Shown here one piece after another: positions 1 to 11,217 of a stretch of 64,000 bases of DNA (within the stretch, counting starts at the first letter, position 1; each line of letters starts with the position of its first letter). Source of the stretch: Ursus arctos. Taxonomy: Eukaryota; Chordata; Mammalia; Carnivora; Ursidae. Made by a program: the position numbers and the translations under genes. Location: assembly GCF_023065955.2 (NCBI RefSeq), contig NW_026622997.1:13688001-13752000 (forward strand), written 5' to 3'. A model generated the notes under the pieces. The model saw only the letters and a program-made list of their open reading frames with translations. It was not told the DNA's origin and ran no database searches.

Positions 1-590
1 TGGTATTTACCTGCTATATATTTTTCCACCCATTGACTTTCGATCTCCCAGTATTACTTCCAGTGAACTATTTATGGAATATGCACATCCTGTCTTCACA
101 TTCTTGACTTCCACAGAAAAGAAAACCTGGTTCGGAGAGGAGAGATGCTTCCGCAAGGTACACGTTAGTTTTCCACTGAACTAGTAAGTATTATTACCAC
201 CTGGTCACTTTAGTCAAGAAAAATAATTGTTCTAGTACTGAGATAGTTCATTCTAGCAACCATAACAAGCTAATGTTGCTACTACCCCCTGAGGACAGTG
301 AGGGATATAATTGTAACCTGCAGAATGTACCAGAGTGTCTCAGTGTTTCTGTTCCTGGTGATAATAGTAAATGACATTTGCAACAACTACAGTCCCCAAA
401 AGCATGTGCAATGATCTTAAATTATTCAGGAATGAAGGTTTGGTTTACCGTATATATCAAGCTACCCAATGAAGTCTAAGCACTAGTGAAAAGTGTAGAA
501 ATTCTAGAATAGGTGTTAGGAGAAGGAGATGATAAACATCATTTATGGCTTCAAGACAAGCTGAAACAGTAAGGACTGCAATTTTTTCCA
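1..590. other. unique AT-rich sequence, no feature recognised
   Basis: I see no coding frame, repeat family or structured RNA here. It ends where L1-like antisense sequence begins (around 590-610). Confidence 0.5.
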
Positions 591-725
591 TTAAGCCTCT
601 TAAAACACCTTTGCGTTTATTGAACAGGCTGTACTTTCCCCATGGTATATATATTCTTGGCTCCTTTGTTGTAAATTAATTGAACGTATATGCATGGGTT
701 TATTTCTGAGGTTTCTATTCTGTTC

Positions 726-827
726 CATTGATCTATATGTCTGTTTTTATGCCAAAAATAGACATTTAGATCAATGATACTGTTTTTGGCAATGTTTTTG
801 GTGTAAAAACAGACATACAGATCAATG
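726..827. repeat. inverted repeat inside the L1 fossil
   Basis: Plus-strand bases 726-749 and 804-827 are reverse complements over 24 bases with one mismatch, separated by a loop of about 54 bases. A third, direct copy of the atcaatgatactgttt part lies at 770-785. In a normal L1 this sequence occurs once and in one orientation. Confidence 0.75.
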
Positions 828-1269
828 ATACTGTTTATGATACTTCTATGATACTGCTTTAATTACTATATCTTTGTAATATAGTTTGAAATCAGGGAAT
901 GTGATACTTCCAGTTTTGTTCTTGCTCAGACTGGGGATCTTTGGTGGTTCCATACAAATTTTAGAATTTTTTTCTATTTCTATGAAAAGTGCCATTGGAA
1001 TTTTGATATGAATTGCAATAAATCTGAGATTGTTTTTAATAATATAAATTATTCTAATCCACGAACATGGGATACCTTTCCATTTATTGGTGTCTTCCTT
1101 AATTTCTTTGATTAGTGTCTTATAGTTTTCAGTATTAAGGTCTTTCACCTCCTTGGTTAAATTTATTTCTAGGTGTTTTATTCTTTTTGATGCTATTGTA
1201 AACAGTATAATTTTCCCTTTAATTTCTTGGATAGTTATTTGTTAGCGTATAAAAAGGCAACAGATTTTT

Positions 1270-2017
1270 AAAATTAGTATTGAGGTATAACTGATATGCA
1301 ATGTTATGTTAGTTTCAGGTATACAATATAGTGATTTGACAAGTCTGTACTTGATGCTCACCATGATAAATATTGTCACCATCATCATATAATATTATTA
1401 CAATATTTTTATTATATTCCCTATGCTATATATTATATCCCTATGACTTATTTGTTTTATAACCAGAAATTCATACCTCTTAATTTCCTTCACCTATTTG
1501 CCCATCCACTCACCCACCTCCCCTCTTTCAACCGCCCATTTGTTCTCTGTATTTATGAGCCTGTTTCTTGGCTTGTTTATGTGTTTGTTTATTTGTTTCA
1601 TTTTTTTAGATTCCACATATAAGTGAAATCATATGGTATTTGTCTTCATCTCACTTATTTCACATAGCATATACCTTCTAAGTTCATCCATGTTATCACA
1701 AATGGTAAGATTTCATCCTTTTTTTGGCTGTGTAATATTCCATCATCTATGCAATGGAATATATATATCTTTATCCATTCATCTGTGGAGGGACACGTAG
1801 ATTGCTTCCATATCTTAGTTATTATAAATAATGCTGCAGTAACATAAGGGTGCATATATCTTTTCTAATTAGTGTTTTCATTTTCTTTGTGTAAATACCC
1901 AGTAGTGGAATTATTGGATCATATGATATTTATATTTGTATGATATTTATATTTCTAATTTTTTGAGGAATCTCCATACTATTTTCCACAGTGGTTGTAA
2001 TAACTGACGTTCCTACT
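1270..2017 (-). mobile_element. 5'-truncated L1 3' end nested in the older L1
   Basis: The plus strand starts with the antisense of an L1 3' UTR (attgaggtataactgatatg, then agtttcaggtatacaatata) and runs into antisense ORF2 3' sequence (ccacatataagtgaaatcat; aatgctgcagtaacataagg; tacccagtagtggaattatt). It is flanked by a diverged target-site duplication: aacagattttt at 1259-1269 and aacaggctttt at 2018-2028. Removing it rejoins the host L1 reading (the fused phrase aacagatttttgcatattg is normal L1), which confirms the nesting order. Confidence 0.85.
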
Positions 2018-2399
2018 AACAGGCTTTTGCATATTGATTTTGTATCCTGAAAGTTTACTGAATTTGTTTATTAGCTCTGAGAATTTTTTGTATTTAGGGT
2101 TTTTAATATATAATATCATATCTTGTACAAATAGACAATTTTATTTCTTCCTTTCTGATTTTGATGTCTTTTATTTCTTTTTCTTGCTTAATTGCTCAAG
2201 CTAGGACATCCACTAGCGTGTGGAATAAAAGCGTGTGGAATAAAAGTGTCTTTTTTCAATCTTAGAAAAAAAGCTTTCAGATTTTCACTATTGAGTATAA
2301 TGTTAGCTGTGGACTTATCATATATGACCCTCATTACATTGACGCATGTTTTCTCTATACCCAGCTTATGGAGTTCTAATAAAAAAGAATGTAGACTTT

Positions 2400-2595
2400 G
2401 GGGTGTCTGGGTGGCGCAGTCGTTAAGCATCTGCCTTCGGCTCAGGGCGTGATCCCGGCATTGTGGGATCGAGCCCCACATCAGGCTCCTCCGCTATGAG
2501 CCTGCTTCTTCCTCTCCCACTCCCCCTGCTTGTGTTCCCTATCTCACTAGCTGTCTCTCTCTGTCAAATAAATAAATAAAATCTTTAAAAAAAAA
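2400..2595 (+). mobile_element. Can-SINE (tRNA-Lys-derived SINE)
   Basis: It has a full tRNA-like head (gtgtctgggtggcgcagtcg), a CT-rich middle and an AATAAATAAATAAAATC plus A tail. The target-site duplication aagaatgtagacttt lies at 2385-2399 and 2599-2613. It inserted in the antisense L1. This is the young subfamily of the window. Confidence 0.95.
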
Positions 2596-3474
2596 AAAAG
2601 AATGTAGACTTTTGTCAAGTGCTTTCTACGCATGGGCTGACATGACTGTATTATTTTTATCCTTTATTTTTTTAATGGAGTATATCACATTGGTTTATTT
2701 GAGGATATTGTACCACTGTTGCATCCATGGAATAAAACTCACTTGATTGTTGTGTCTGATCTTTTTCACATATTTTTGAATTTCGTTCTCTAATATTTTG
2801 TCAAGACTTTTGCATCTATATTCATCTGGGATATTGGCTGGTAAGTTTCTTTTCAGGTAGTGTCTGTCTGGTTTTGGTATCAGGGTAATGCTGACCTTGT
2901 AAAATGAGTTTAGAAACATTCCCTTTTATATTTTGGAAAGAGCTTGGGAAGGACTGGTATTAATTCTTCTTTACATGTTTGGTAGTGTTTACCAGTGAAG
3001 CCATCTGGTTCTGGACATCTGTTTATGGGATTTTTTGAATTCTGATCCAGTTTCCTTATCCATTATTGGTCTGTTCAGGTTTTCTATTGCTTCATGATTC
3101 AGTCTTGGTAGGTTGTATGTTTCTAAGAATTTATCCATTTCTTCTAGGTTGTACAATTTGTTGGTGTATAATTATTCATAGTAGTCCTGTAATCCTTTGT
3201 ATGTATATGGTATCAGTTGCAATGTCTCCTCTTTTGCTTATAATTTTATTGATTTGAGCCCTTTTTCCTTTTTTCTTGGTGACACTAGCTAAACATTTGC
3301 CTGTTTCATTCATCTTTTCAAAAATCTGATCTTAATTTCATTCATTATTTTCTATTGTCTGTTAGCTTTTCTTTCATTTACTTCCATTCTGATTTTTATT
3401 TGTTTGTTCTTGTTTGCTATTCTTTTTCTTGTTTGTTCTTGTCTTGTTCTTGTTTGTTCTTTTTCTAGAAGTAA

Positions 3475-4197
3475 CTAAAAACAGAAACAGAAAGAGATAC
3501 CTGTACTAACATGGTAATTGCAGCATCATTTATAGTAGCCAAGATATGGGAACAAGGTAAGTGTCCATAGACAATTGAATGAATAAAGAAGATGTAAGAT
3601 TATATATAATATATTATATAATATCTATATCTATATTATATATCTTTATCTATATCTATCTATATAGAGAGAAATTATTCAGCCATGAGAAAAAGGATAA
3701 CTGCCATTTGACACATGTGTGGACCTTGAGAGCATTATCCTAAGTGAAATAAATCAGACAAAGAAGGACAAATACTGTATGATATAATTTATATATGGAA
3801 TAAAAAATGATGAACTAGTAGAAATACAGACTAGAATGGGAGTTACCAAGGGATGAGGGGTGCAGGAAAATGGGGAGATATTGGTCAAAGAGTACAAATT
3901 TCCATTTATAGAACAAATAAGTTCTGAGGATCTGATGTAAAGCATAGTGGTTAAAATAATATTGTATTATATACATGAAAGTTGCTAAAAGAGTAGTCTT
4001 AAATGTTCTCAAAACACACACACACACACACGTGCACACACACAAACACAACGATAATTGTAGGACATGATTTAGGTGTTAGCTAACTGCTGTGATAGTA
4101 ATCATTTTGCAATATATAAGTTTATTAAATCATCATGTCTTATACCTTAAACTTACACAATATTCTATGTCAATTACATCTCAATAAAACTGGAGGA
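3475..4197 (+). mobile_element. ancient L1 3' end, sense
   Basis: Sense L1: the ORF2 C-terminal region (gcagcatcatttatagtagc, then gaataaagaagatgtaag, then attattcagccatgag, then gagcattatcctaagtgaaat), 3' UTR (gaaagttgctaaaagagtag) and terminal phrase (caattacatctcaataaaac) with an A-rich tail. A TATC/TATA microsatellite (3600-3665) and a (CA)n run (4014-4048) have grown inside it. There is no coding capacity. Confidence 0.85.
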
Positions 4198-4373
4198 AAA
4201 AACAAAAATAAAAATACCCTTGTAGGGATTACAGCTGTCCACCCCTTTGAATGGGATTTCATTTTACAATGGATTAGACTTAATGGAAGGCTAAGCATAT
4301 CTGAATGGTGGGGATGCTGTATTGGATCCATTCTTTTCTCCTGCTCTTAGGAACACTTCTCAGTAAAGATCTT

Positions 4374-4576
4374 TTTTTTTTTTTTTTTTTAAGATTTTAT
4401 TTTATTTATGTGACAGAGAGACAGCCAGTGAGAGAGGGAACACAGCAGGCGAGTGAGAGAGGAAGAAGCAGGCTCCCAGCAGAGGAGCCCGATGTGGGAC
4501 TCGATCCCGGAACGCCGGGATCACACCCTGAGCCGAAGGCAGACGCTTTAACAACTGCGCTACCCAGGCGCCCCCA
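4374..4576 (-). mobile_element. Can-SINE, antisense
   Basis: Poly-T, then aagattttattttatttatg, GA-rich middle, and a terminal complement of the tRNA-like head (gcgctacccaggcgcc). The exact target-site duplication cagtaaagatctt lies at 4361-4373 and 4577-4589. Confidence 0.95.
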
Positions 4577-4616
4577 CAGTAAAGATCTTGCACACAAATT
4601 TTGATCTTAGTCTCTC

Positions 4617-4618
<2 letters not shown>

Positions 4619-4654
<36 letters not shown>
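4619..4654. repeat. (TG)n microsatellite
   Basis: An uninterrupted TG run of about 18 units followed by a G-rich stretch. Confidence 0.95.
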
Positions 4655-4655
<1 letters not shown>

Positions 4656-4765
4656 TGGGGAGGGTAGTTGAGGATAGAACACAGTTTTTATCAGTGGTTC
4701 ATATACATTGTTGTTTGTTTTTTTTACCATGATAAACTTATGGGTTAAATAGTAGTGTGATCTTT

Positions 4766-4949
4766 CTTTAAATATATTTATTTATTTATTTATTAGAGAA
4801 AGAGTGAGAGAGATAGAATCACAGAGGGAGAGGGAGAAGCAGACTCTCCACTGAACAGGGCGCCTGATGTGGGGCTCAGTCCCAGCACCTGGAGATCATG
4901 ACCTGAGCTGAAGGCAGACACTTAACCGACTGAGCTCCCCAGGAGCCCC
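4766..4949 (-). mobile_element. older Can-SINE, antisense
   Basis: It has the older gagaaagagtgagagagata form and a head ending ctgagctccccaggagcccc. The target-site duplication is agtgtgatcttt at 4754-4765 and agtatgatcttt at 4950-4961, one mismatch. Confidence 0.92.
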
Positions 4950-5064
4950 AGTATGATCTTTATAAAAGAGGAACTGAAGCTTACCATGTTCTCCAACTTT
5001 TTTGCCTCAACCTAAACAGAACTATGTTCCAAAAATACAACTTATATTTCATCCTTCTTGGGTA

Positions 5065-5123
5065 TGGTTGCATAGTGGCCAATAAGTGCCAGACACTGTT
5101 CTAGGATTAGAGATATAAAAGTG

Positions 5124-5160
<37 letters not shown>

Positions 5161-5300
5161 GAAAAGAAAGAAAAGAAAAGAAAAGCTAAAGCAACATCTT
5201 CTTTGGAGCTTATATTCTATCAATGGGAGACAAACAATTAAAAAAACTAAAAGATGGCCAGGTAATGATAAGGGCAGTGTGAGATACTGTGGGCTGGTTT
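5065..5300 (+). repeat. MIR-like ancient repeat carrying a purine microsatellite
   Basis: The phrases aataagtgccagacactgtt and gcttatattctatcaatggg resemble the old mammalian-wide repeat whose canonical core is tgccaggcactgttctagg. A (GAAAA)n/(A)n run at 5123-5186 splits it. The family call is tentative. Confidence 0.4.
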
Positions 5301-5503
5301 GCTCAATATCTATGTCAATGACTTTTCTTAGTGGAAAAGCCAAAAGTTGTATCCCTGATTCACTTGAAGTAATGTTGCTAATGTGACTTTAGGTTTTATA
5401 AGAAGTGAGATCAGAAGACAGCAAGTGAGACAAAGAGTATGGGGCATCCATTTCATTGGTGCAAATCACAGCACGGCTGCATGGTCCTCCAGCTGGAAGC
5501 TTT

Positions 5504-5702
5504 TTTTTTTTTTTAAAAAGATTTTATTTATTTATTTGACAGAGACAGCCAGCTAGAGAGGAAACACAAGCAGGGGGAGTGGGAGAGGAAGAAGCAGGCT
5601 CATAGCAGAGGAGCCTGATGTGGGGCTCCATCCCACAGCGCTGGGATCACGCCCTGAGCCGAAGGCAGACGCTTAACGACTGCGCCGCCCAGGCGCCCCT
5701 CG
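5504..5702 (-). mobile_element. Can-SINE, antisense, young type
   Basis: Near full length, with the tRNA-like head complement gactgcgccgcccaggcgcc. The exact target-site duplication agctggaagcttt lies at 5491-5503 and 5703-5715. Confidence 0.95.
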
Positions 5703-5937
5703 AGCTGGAAGCTTTAATGCGTATATTCATCAGGTAGCTGGCAGCTTCCTGGTTGTGACAGGGCAACAGACCCTTTGGTGGCCTAGTAGTAGTAGTTACG
5801 GTATGCCCTCATATAACCCCTCAAAACAAGAACTATTGTGGCTTAATTTGAAATTGACTTAAATCACTACATATTTTGAGCTCCTACTTAGTGTGACAGA
5901 TCCTGGGTGAAGAACTGAATGTCAGAAAGGTAGACTG

Positions 5938-6139
5938 GGGGCGCCTGGGTGGCACAGCGGTTAAGCGTCTGCCTTCGGCTCAGGGCGTGATCCCGGCGTT
6001 CTGGGATCGAGCCCCACATCAGGCTCCTCTGCTATGAGCCTGCTTCTTCCTCTCCCACTCCCTCTGCTTGTGTTCCCTCTCTCACTGGCTGTCTCTGTCT
6101 CTGTCGAATAAATAAATAAAATCTTTAAAAAAAAAAAAA
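5938..6139 (+). mobile_element. Can-SINE, young type
   Basis: Intact head (ggcgcctgggtggcacagcg), A/B-box-like tRNA portion, CT-rich middle and A tail. The exact 14-base target-site duplication agaaaggtagactg lies at 5924-5937 and 6140-6153. The lack of decay in both element and duplication suggests a recent insertion. Confidence 0.96.
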
Positions 6140-6153
6140 AGAAAGGTAGACTG

Positions 6154-7077
6154 AAGTTCAAGATGATGATACAAAATTCCTGTCTTTTCAAGAGTTTACA
6201 GGCTAACTGCAATAATTTAAGATCCTATATGTGACGAATAGAAGCTCAAGAACTCTGCCCTGGAGCAGCACCCAGGGAGGAATGATTGCTTGCTTCTCTA
6301 TACTCCTGAACGTCTCCATCTCCCTTCCTGACTGACCCCTTCACAATGGTCTTTCTATGAAAAACAACAAAATAGCAAATTCTGACACATGATTGGTGCA
6401 TTACAGCATCCCCACTTCTCTTGCATATGCCACGCCTAATCGTGTATGCCAATCATTAAAATACCATCTCTAGTAAGCCCTGGGGAGGGGCCGACCATTA
6501 CTTTGACTCAAGTCCTAAGGATACATCATTCTGACGCTATGTCTTACTATTTGGCATGATGTCTTATTTTCTTCCCTGTCGTTCAGTGCTCCCAGGACAT
6601 CTGATATGGGTCAAACTGTGCAAAGTTCATATTAGATTACTCTTCTCACTTTTCCTGCGCTGCCTGACAGGCCCCTTCCAACTGGGTTCTGGTGTGATGA
6701 GCTCTCCCTAGCCTTAGGAGCTAACAATCTGGAGATGCTCCTACAGCTATTGTCATAGACTATAGAGGTTTCCAGTCACTCACACTATGGAGTTAATTTG
6801 CCTTCATGACCTGTCAGCCTCTGGAGATCACCTAATGCCATCTCAGTTGCGACATGGATCTAAGAATGACAACTACTCTCAGGCTGCTAGTTGCATCACT
6901 CCATCTTCTCCTAATGGACTTCAGGAAGATGGGTCCTGCTCTCACCATGGCCATTTATGTCCAGAAAGATCAACCACATATTTTTAAAGATGAAGAAGAA
7001 ATTGTTAAAATGATATCTTGTTTACATTATTTTGGTGACAGCTCAGTTGCTGGAAGTCTTAGGTAATAAAATGTTCA
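6154..7077. other. unique sequence, no feature recognised
   Basis: Mixed composition, with two overlapping open frames of about 66-70 codons near 6787-7066. Neither has a recognisable motif or splice context. I would not call a gene. Confidence 0.45.
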
Positions 7078-8180
7078 GTATTTTTTTACTGAAATATAAT
7101 TGACATACAATATCTTATTACTTTCAGGCGTATATCATAGTGATCATAGTGATTTGATACTTTTATACACTATGAAATGATCCTCTTGGTAAGTCCAGTT
7201 TCTGTCACCATACACAGTTATTATAATATTATTTACTATATCCCCTATGTCGTACATTATATCCCCATGATATATTTATTTTATAGGCGAAAGTCTGTAC
7301 CTCTTAATTTCCTTCACGTATTTCACCTGCTCCCCGACCTCTCCCCATCCTGGTGACCGACAATATGTTTCCTCTATCTATGAGTCTGCTTCTGTTTTGA
7401 TCTGTTTATTCATTTGTTTTGCTCTTGCTTGTGTTTTAGATTCCACATATAAATGAAACCATACAGTTTTTGCCTTCCTGTGACTTATTTCACTTAGCAT
7501 AATACCCTCCAGGTTCATCCAGGTTGCAGATGGCCAGATTTCACTCTTTTTTATGGCTAAGTAGTATTCTCTTGTATATGCATACCATATTTTCTTTATC
7601 CATTCATCTATTCATGGACACTTAGGTTGTTTCCATGTCTTGGCTATTGTAAATAATGCTGCAATAACCATAGGGGTGCATGTATCTATTCAAATTGGTG
7701 TTTTTGCTTTCTTTGGATAAATACCCAGAAGTGGAGCTGCTGGATCATATGTTATTTATATTTTAAATTTTTGGAGGACCCTCTACTGTTTATTTTCCAC
7801 AATAGCTGCACCAATTTACATTATCACTAACACTGTATGCGGTCTCCCTTTTCTCCATATCCTTATCAACTTTTGTTATTTTTTGTCTTTTTGATAAAAA
7901 TCAGTATGATGGGTGTGAAGTGATATCTTACTGTGGCTTTGATTTGCATTTCCCTGATGATGAATGATATTGAGCATTTTTTCACGTGCCTGTTGGCCAT
8001 CTGTATGTCTCCTTCGGAAAAATATCAACTCAAGTCCTCTTCTCATTTTTAAATTGGGTTGTTTGGTTTTTTTTGATATTAAGTTTTAAAAATTCTTTAT
8101 ATATTTTGGATATCGACCTCTTATTGGATGTATGATTTGCAAATATCTTCTTCCACTCACTATGCTGCTTTTTCTTTCTT
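7078..8180 (-). mobile_element. L1 3' end, antisense, about 1.1 kb
   Basis: The plus strand begins with the antisense 3' UTR (actgaaatataattgacata) and passes through tgtcgtacattatatcccc, ccacatataaatgaaaccat, aatgctgcaataaccatagg and aatacccagaagtggagctg into ORF2 (tcttactgtggctttgattt; aaatatcttcttccactcac). It is decayed. The 5' truncation is near 8180. Confidence 0.88.
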
Positions 8181-8222
8181 TCTTTTTTTTTTGATAATTA
8201 TGTTCAGTAATTTCGTTTTTCT

Positions 8223-8416
8223 TTTTTTAAAGATTTTATTTATTTATTCGACAGAGAGAGACAGCCAGCGAGAGAGGGAACACAAGCAGGGGGAGTGGGA
8301 GAGGAAGAAGCAGGCTCATAGCGGAAGAGCCTGATGTAGGACTCGATCCTGTAACGCCGGGATCACGCCCTGAGCCGAAGGCAGACGATTAACCGCTGTG
8401 CCACCCAGGCGCCTCT
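8223..8416 (-). mobile_element. Can-SINE, antisense
   Basis: Full element. The target-site duplication is gtaatttcgtttttct (8207-8222) and gtaatttcgttcttct (8417-8432), one mismatch. Confidence 0.94.
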
Positions 8417-8554
8417 GTAATTTCGTTCTTCTAGTAGGGAAGGGAACACAGGGTGAAAGAAATGAGGAAGAAGATGCAACATATTCTTCTGGAAAGTTTT
8501 CAATGGTGACCTATGGGATAATTACTGACAGTATATCATGGACCAAACCCTTTC

Positions 8555-8755
8555 CCATTAATTATCTCAATGAATTACCCCGATAACCAATGATATAATT
8601 ATTACCTCCATTTTTGGAAGAGAGAGTAGAAGTTCTGAGAAGGTTAATCACTGGCCTGAGACATTAAAGCAAGTGGTGAAGCTGGACAGGGAATCCTTGA
8701 GATTTTCAGGTTCTGTTTCCTCTAGCTCTACGTAATAACTCCAGCTCCCAGTTCT
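8555..8755 (+). repeat. MIR-like remnant
   Basis: The order of MIR phrases is recognisable though diverged: a cattaattatctcaatgaat-type start, an attacctccatttttggaa block, a gagaaggttaatcactggcc block, then agctggacagggaatcc. This matches the canonical 'cattttacagatgaggaaactgaggc ... gtcacacagctagtaag' layout only loosely. Confidence 0.55.
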
Positions 8756-9522
8756 TATCTCAGGCTAAACATCTAAGTACAAAAGAAGATTCTATGGCTC
8801 ACTTTTATAGGTTGTCAGGTTCTAGTGGCCTGTCAGAGCCACTGATCTTCGCCAATTCAAAACTCAGCTTCAGATTGTTGGCTTTTTAAAAAAAATCTGA
8901 CTTTAAATCTAGAGATTTTCATTGAAATCGTGGTAATTTAAGGTGATGTTTAATATCACAATTATATGTTAGAATGCTATTCATATATATATATATATTA
9001 TTTACTAATGCTTACTAAAATGAAACATGTGATGGGATTCTATATAAAAAGTGTGTTACTTTAATTATGGTTTTAAAAACTCTGCTTTCTTCCAATCTCT
9101 TTCACTCAAGCTGAAGGGTAGCAAGAAGTATACCCCAATGGTTTCATAAAAGACAGGAAAAGAGTGCTTTCAGGGTTGATATGGTAGGTGAATTATTGAT
9201 CTTCACTGAATGCATCAAAACATGGATGGATGAATGTGTAAATGATTAAATCTCCAATTCGCCTCTTGAGCTAGATTTGAAAGCAGTTTAACTTCTCATC
9301 TTTATTTGATTTTCAGAAAAGAAGTATCAGAACTTGCTAACATCTATAATAGTCTAACATATATAGACAATAGCTCTATATCCTTTTAGAATATTTGAGC
9401 AAGAGAACACTGATGCTTGAAAGTAATTGAGGGCCCTGAAAGTTTATAAAGAAAAAAAACTTACAAATTTTATAAATTTTATATATGACACATTATAAAT
9501 GCCACTGTGATCTAAAATAAAT

Positions 9523-9567
<45 letters not shown>

Positions 9568-10010
9568 CATATATATATAATATGTGTATTTAAATAATGG
9601 TAAATTAGAAAAAGTAAGTGGGCTCTATGTCAATAGGACTATGTTCTAATTGTTTTAAAGGGTTAATATATAATAAAACCAGATCATCTTGGAAGACAAA
9701 TTCATTTTCCTTAATTTTTCATTTTGGTTCATTTTTCAATGGTTCATACAATAGAAAACAGATGTCCTCAACTAAACAAATAATTAATTTGCTTGTAGAG
9801 AATTGTGAAATATTTCAGCTTTTTGTCTGAATAATCTTTCAATTATGTAAGTTCATGAGTACAGAGTACACAATTTTATGTTTTACATGTCTTCCACATT
9901 TTACTTATGTATTTCTAATTGTTAATAATCCTATATGATAAAGGGTCTCATTCATGTGGTTATGTTATTGCTGAAAATAATGATGTCGATACTTTTTAAA
10001 TGTCCGTTTA
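8756..10010. other. unique AT-rich stretch with AT microsatellites
   Basis: No gene or family recognised. It contains short (AT)n runs near 8984-8999 and a longer (TA)n run at 9524-9580. Confidence 0.5.
9524..9580. repeat. (AT)n microsatellite
   Basis: Alternating TA from 9524, becoming ACATAC-interrupted after about 9560. Likely length-variable. Confidence 0.9.
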
Positions 10011-10014
10011 TTGA

Positions 10015-10210
10015 ATGTTATGAAACACCAGGCGCAAGCTTATTAATTACATATATAACATATATTACATTTTACATGTATTACCTATGATGCCTCTAAA
10101 ACCCAGCTATTAAAATCCAGACTCAGAAAGGTTAAGAACTTGTCAAATGACATACCACTAAGAGATGAAGGAACTGGGATGCCAACATTATATCATGCTT
10201 TCTATCCCCA
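10015..10210 (+). repeat. MIR-like remnant
   Basis: The order ttattgaatgttatgaaaca, ccaggcgcaagcttattaat, cagactcagaaaggttaaga and cactaagagatgaaggaact follows MIR. Divergence is high. Confidence 0.55.
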
Positions 10211-10262
10211 CACACCAGTCAGCAGAGATCTATGTACTAATGCAGATGCTAACAATGAACAT

Positions 10263-10328
10263 TAATTTTAATTAATTTTAGTTATTAATTAAATTAATTA
10301 AAAACTAAAATTAATTTTGCATTTTAAT
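10263..10328. repeat. AT-only palindromic tract
   Basis: Runs of TTAATTAATTTTAG and its complement (CTAAAATTAATT) around 10275-10315 can fold on themselves. Nothing else is visible. Confidence 0.6.
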
Positions 10329-10984
10329 ATTCAGAGTAACATTTCTAAAGTAAAGATTAATAGAGTTTTATTTTTTTAATGTGAACAAATCTTATAATTC
10401 TGGGTGAATAATCTAATTTATGGGAACTCTGGCATCAGTAGCACATTGAATTACAACACATTTATGAAAGATGAGATAGTACAGTTTGAGACATATTTTT
10501 CATGTTAAAAGCAAACAAAGTTATATGTTAGAATAAAATTGCTCACTAATTATAAGTCAAAAAGTACCTGTAACTTTCCTGATGTCATTCTATAATTTTT
10601 ATTGTGTTATAATGACAAGTATAGTAAGAGAGATGTTTTATTGGAATTCTCTGTTTTTATTTGACTTTTCCTTGTTAAGGCAATTTTGGGTTTGTACTGC
10701 ATGTTATGTGTATAAATGATGTCATGGCCAGGAAAATATACCAGTCGTGGGACTAGTTAATGAAAAAAAAATCCTTCCACTACCTCTGGACAGCGACAAC
10801 AAACTTTGAACCCAGACCAAGAAGACAAAGTATTGGCCTTGGAAAAGAAGAGGGCATAACCAAACAGAATAAAGTGGAATGAGCAAAGGTAGCTGCATTA
10901 TCTACTCTGGCCTGTTCTCCCTGAGAGCTACTTTCCTTACATCTAAAATGTAAGCTTAGATAACACGGCTGCATGGCACCATTA
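10329..10984. other. unique sequence, no feature recognised
   Basis: No repeat family or coding signal. A minus-strand open frame at 10780-10974 has no recognisable motif. Confidence 0.45.
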
Positions 10985-11217
10985 AGAGTTGCTAAGAGAG
11001 TGAATCCTTAAAGTTCTCATCACTAGGGAAAAACAAAAACACAAACAAAAACAAAACACCTTTCTGTAACTACATCAGGAGATGGACATTAGTTAAATTT
11101 ATCATGATAATCATTTCACAATATACGTAAGCCAACCCGTTAAGAGGTACAACTCAGATATATACAGTGCTATATGTCAACTATATCTCAATAAAACTGA
11201 AAAAATAAAATAAAATA
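10985..11217 (+). mobile_element. L1 3' terminal fragment, sense
   Basis: gttgctaagagagtgaatcc, taaagttctcatcactaggg, caatatacgtaagccaaccc and ctatatctcaataaaactga are the successive landmarks of the old L1 3' UTR. It ends in an A-rich tail (aaaaaataaaataaaatag). Confidence 0.85.

Larger units (their letters stand above)
595..3474 (-). mobile_element. ancient L1 ORF2 segment, antisense, with nested insertions
   Basis: Read on the minus strand this is L1 ORF2. Around 721-752 it is the complement of the conserved stretch encoding the 'QTHRSMEQ'-like region (gatctatatgtctgtttttatgcc on plus is the usual antisense signature). It continues through the reverse transcriptase region (2030-3470: hallmark antisense phrases such as ggtattgatcagggtaatgctg-like at 2875-2900 and the cattgatttgag-like blocks). 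Many stops and indels make it a fossil. It is interrupted by another L1 3' end (1270-2017) and by a SINE (2400-2595). The short open frames here are decayed ORF2 peptides (for example minus 2695-2919) and not genes. Because it directly abuts a sense L1 3' end at about 3475, it may be the inverted 5' half of one insertion (see findings). Confidence 0.85.

Noticed and set aside
2192..2452. Open frame running into the SINE head
   Set aside because: It mixes antisense L1 and SINE sequence; similar frames recur at most SINE copies.
5938..6010. Functional tRNA gene from the A/B-box-like SINE heads
   Set aside because: The heads are tRNA-Lys-derived but lack a foldable cloverleaf and are followed by SINE body and A tail.
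6787..7066. Overlapping 66- and 70-codon frames as a small gene
   Set aside because: No motif, and it is followed directly by antisense L1; chance frames.
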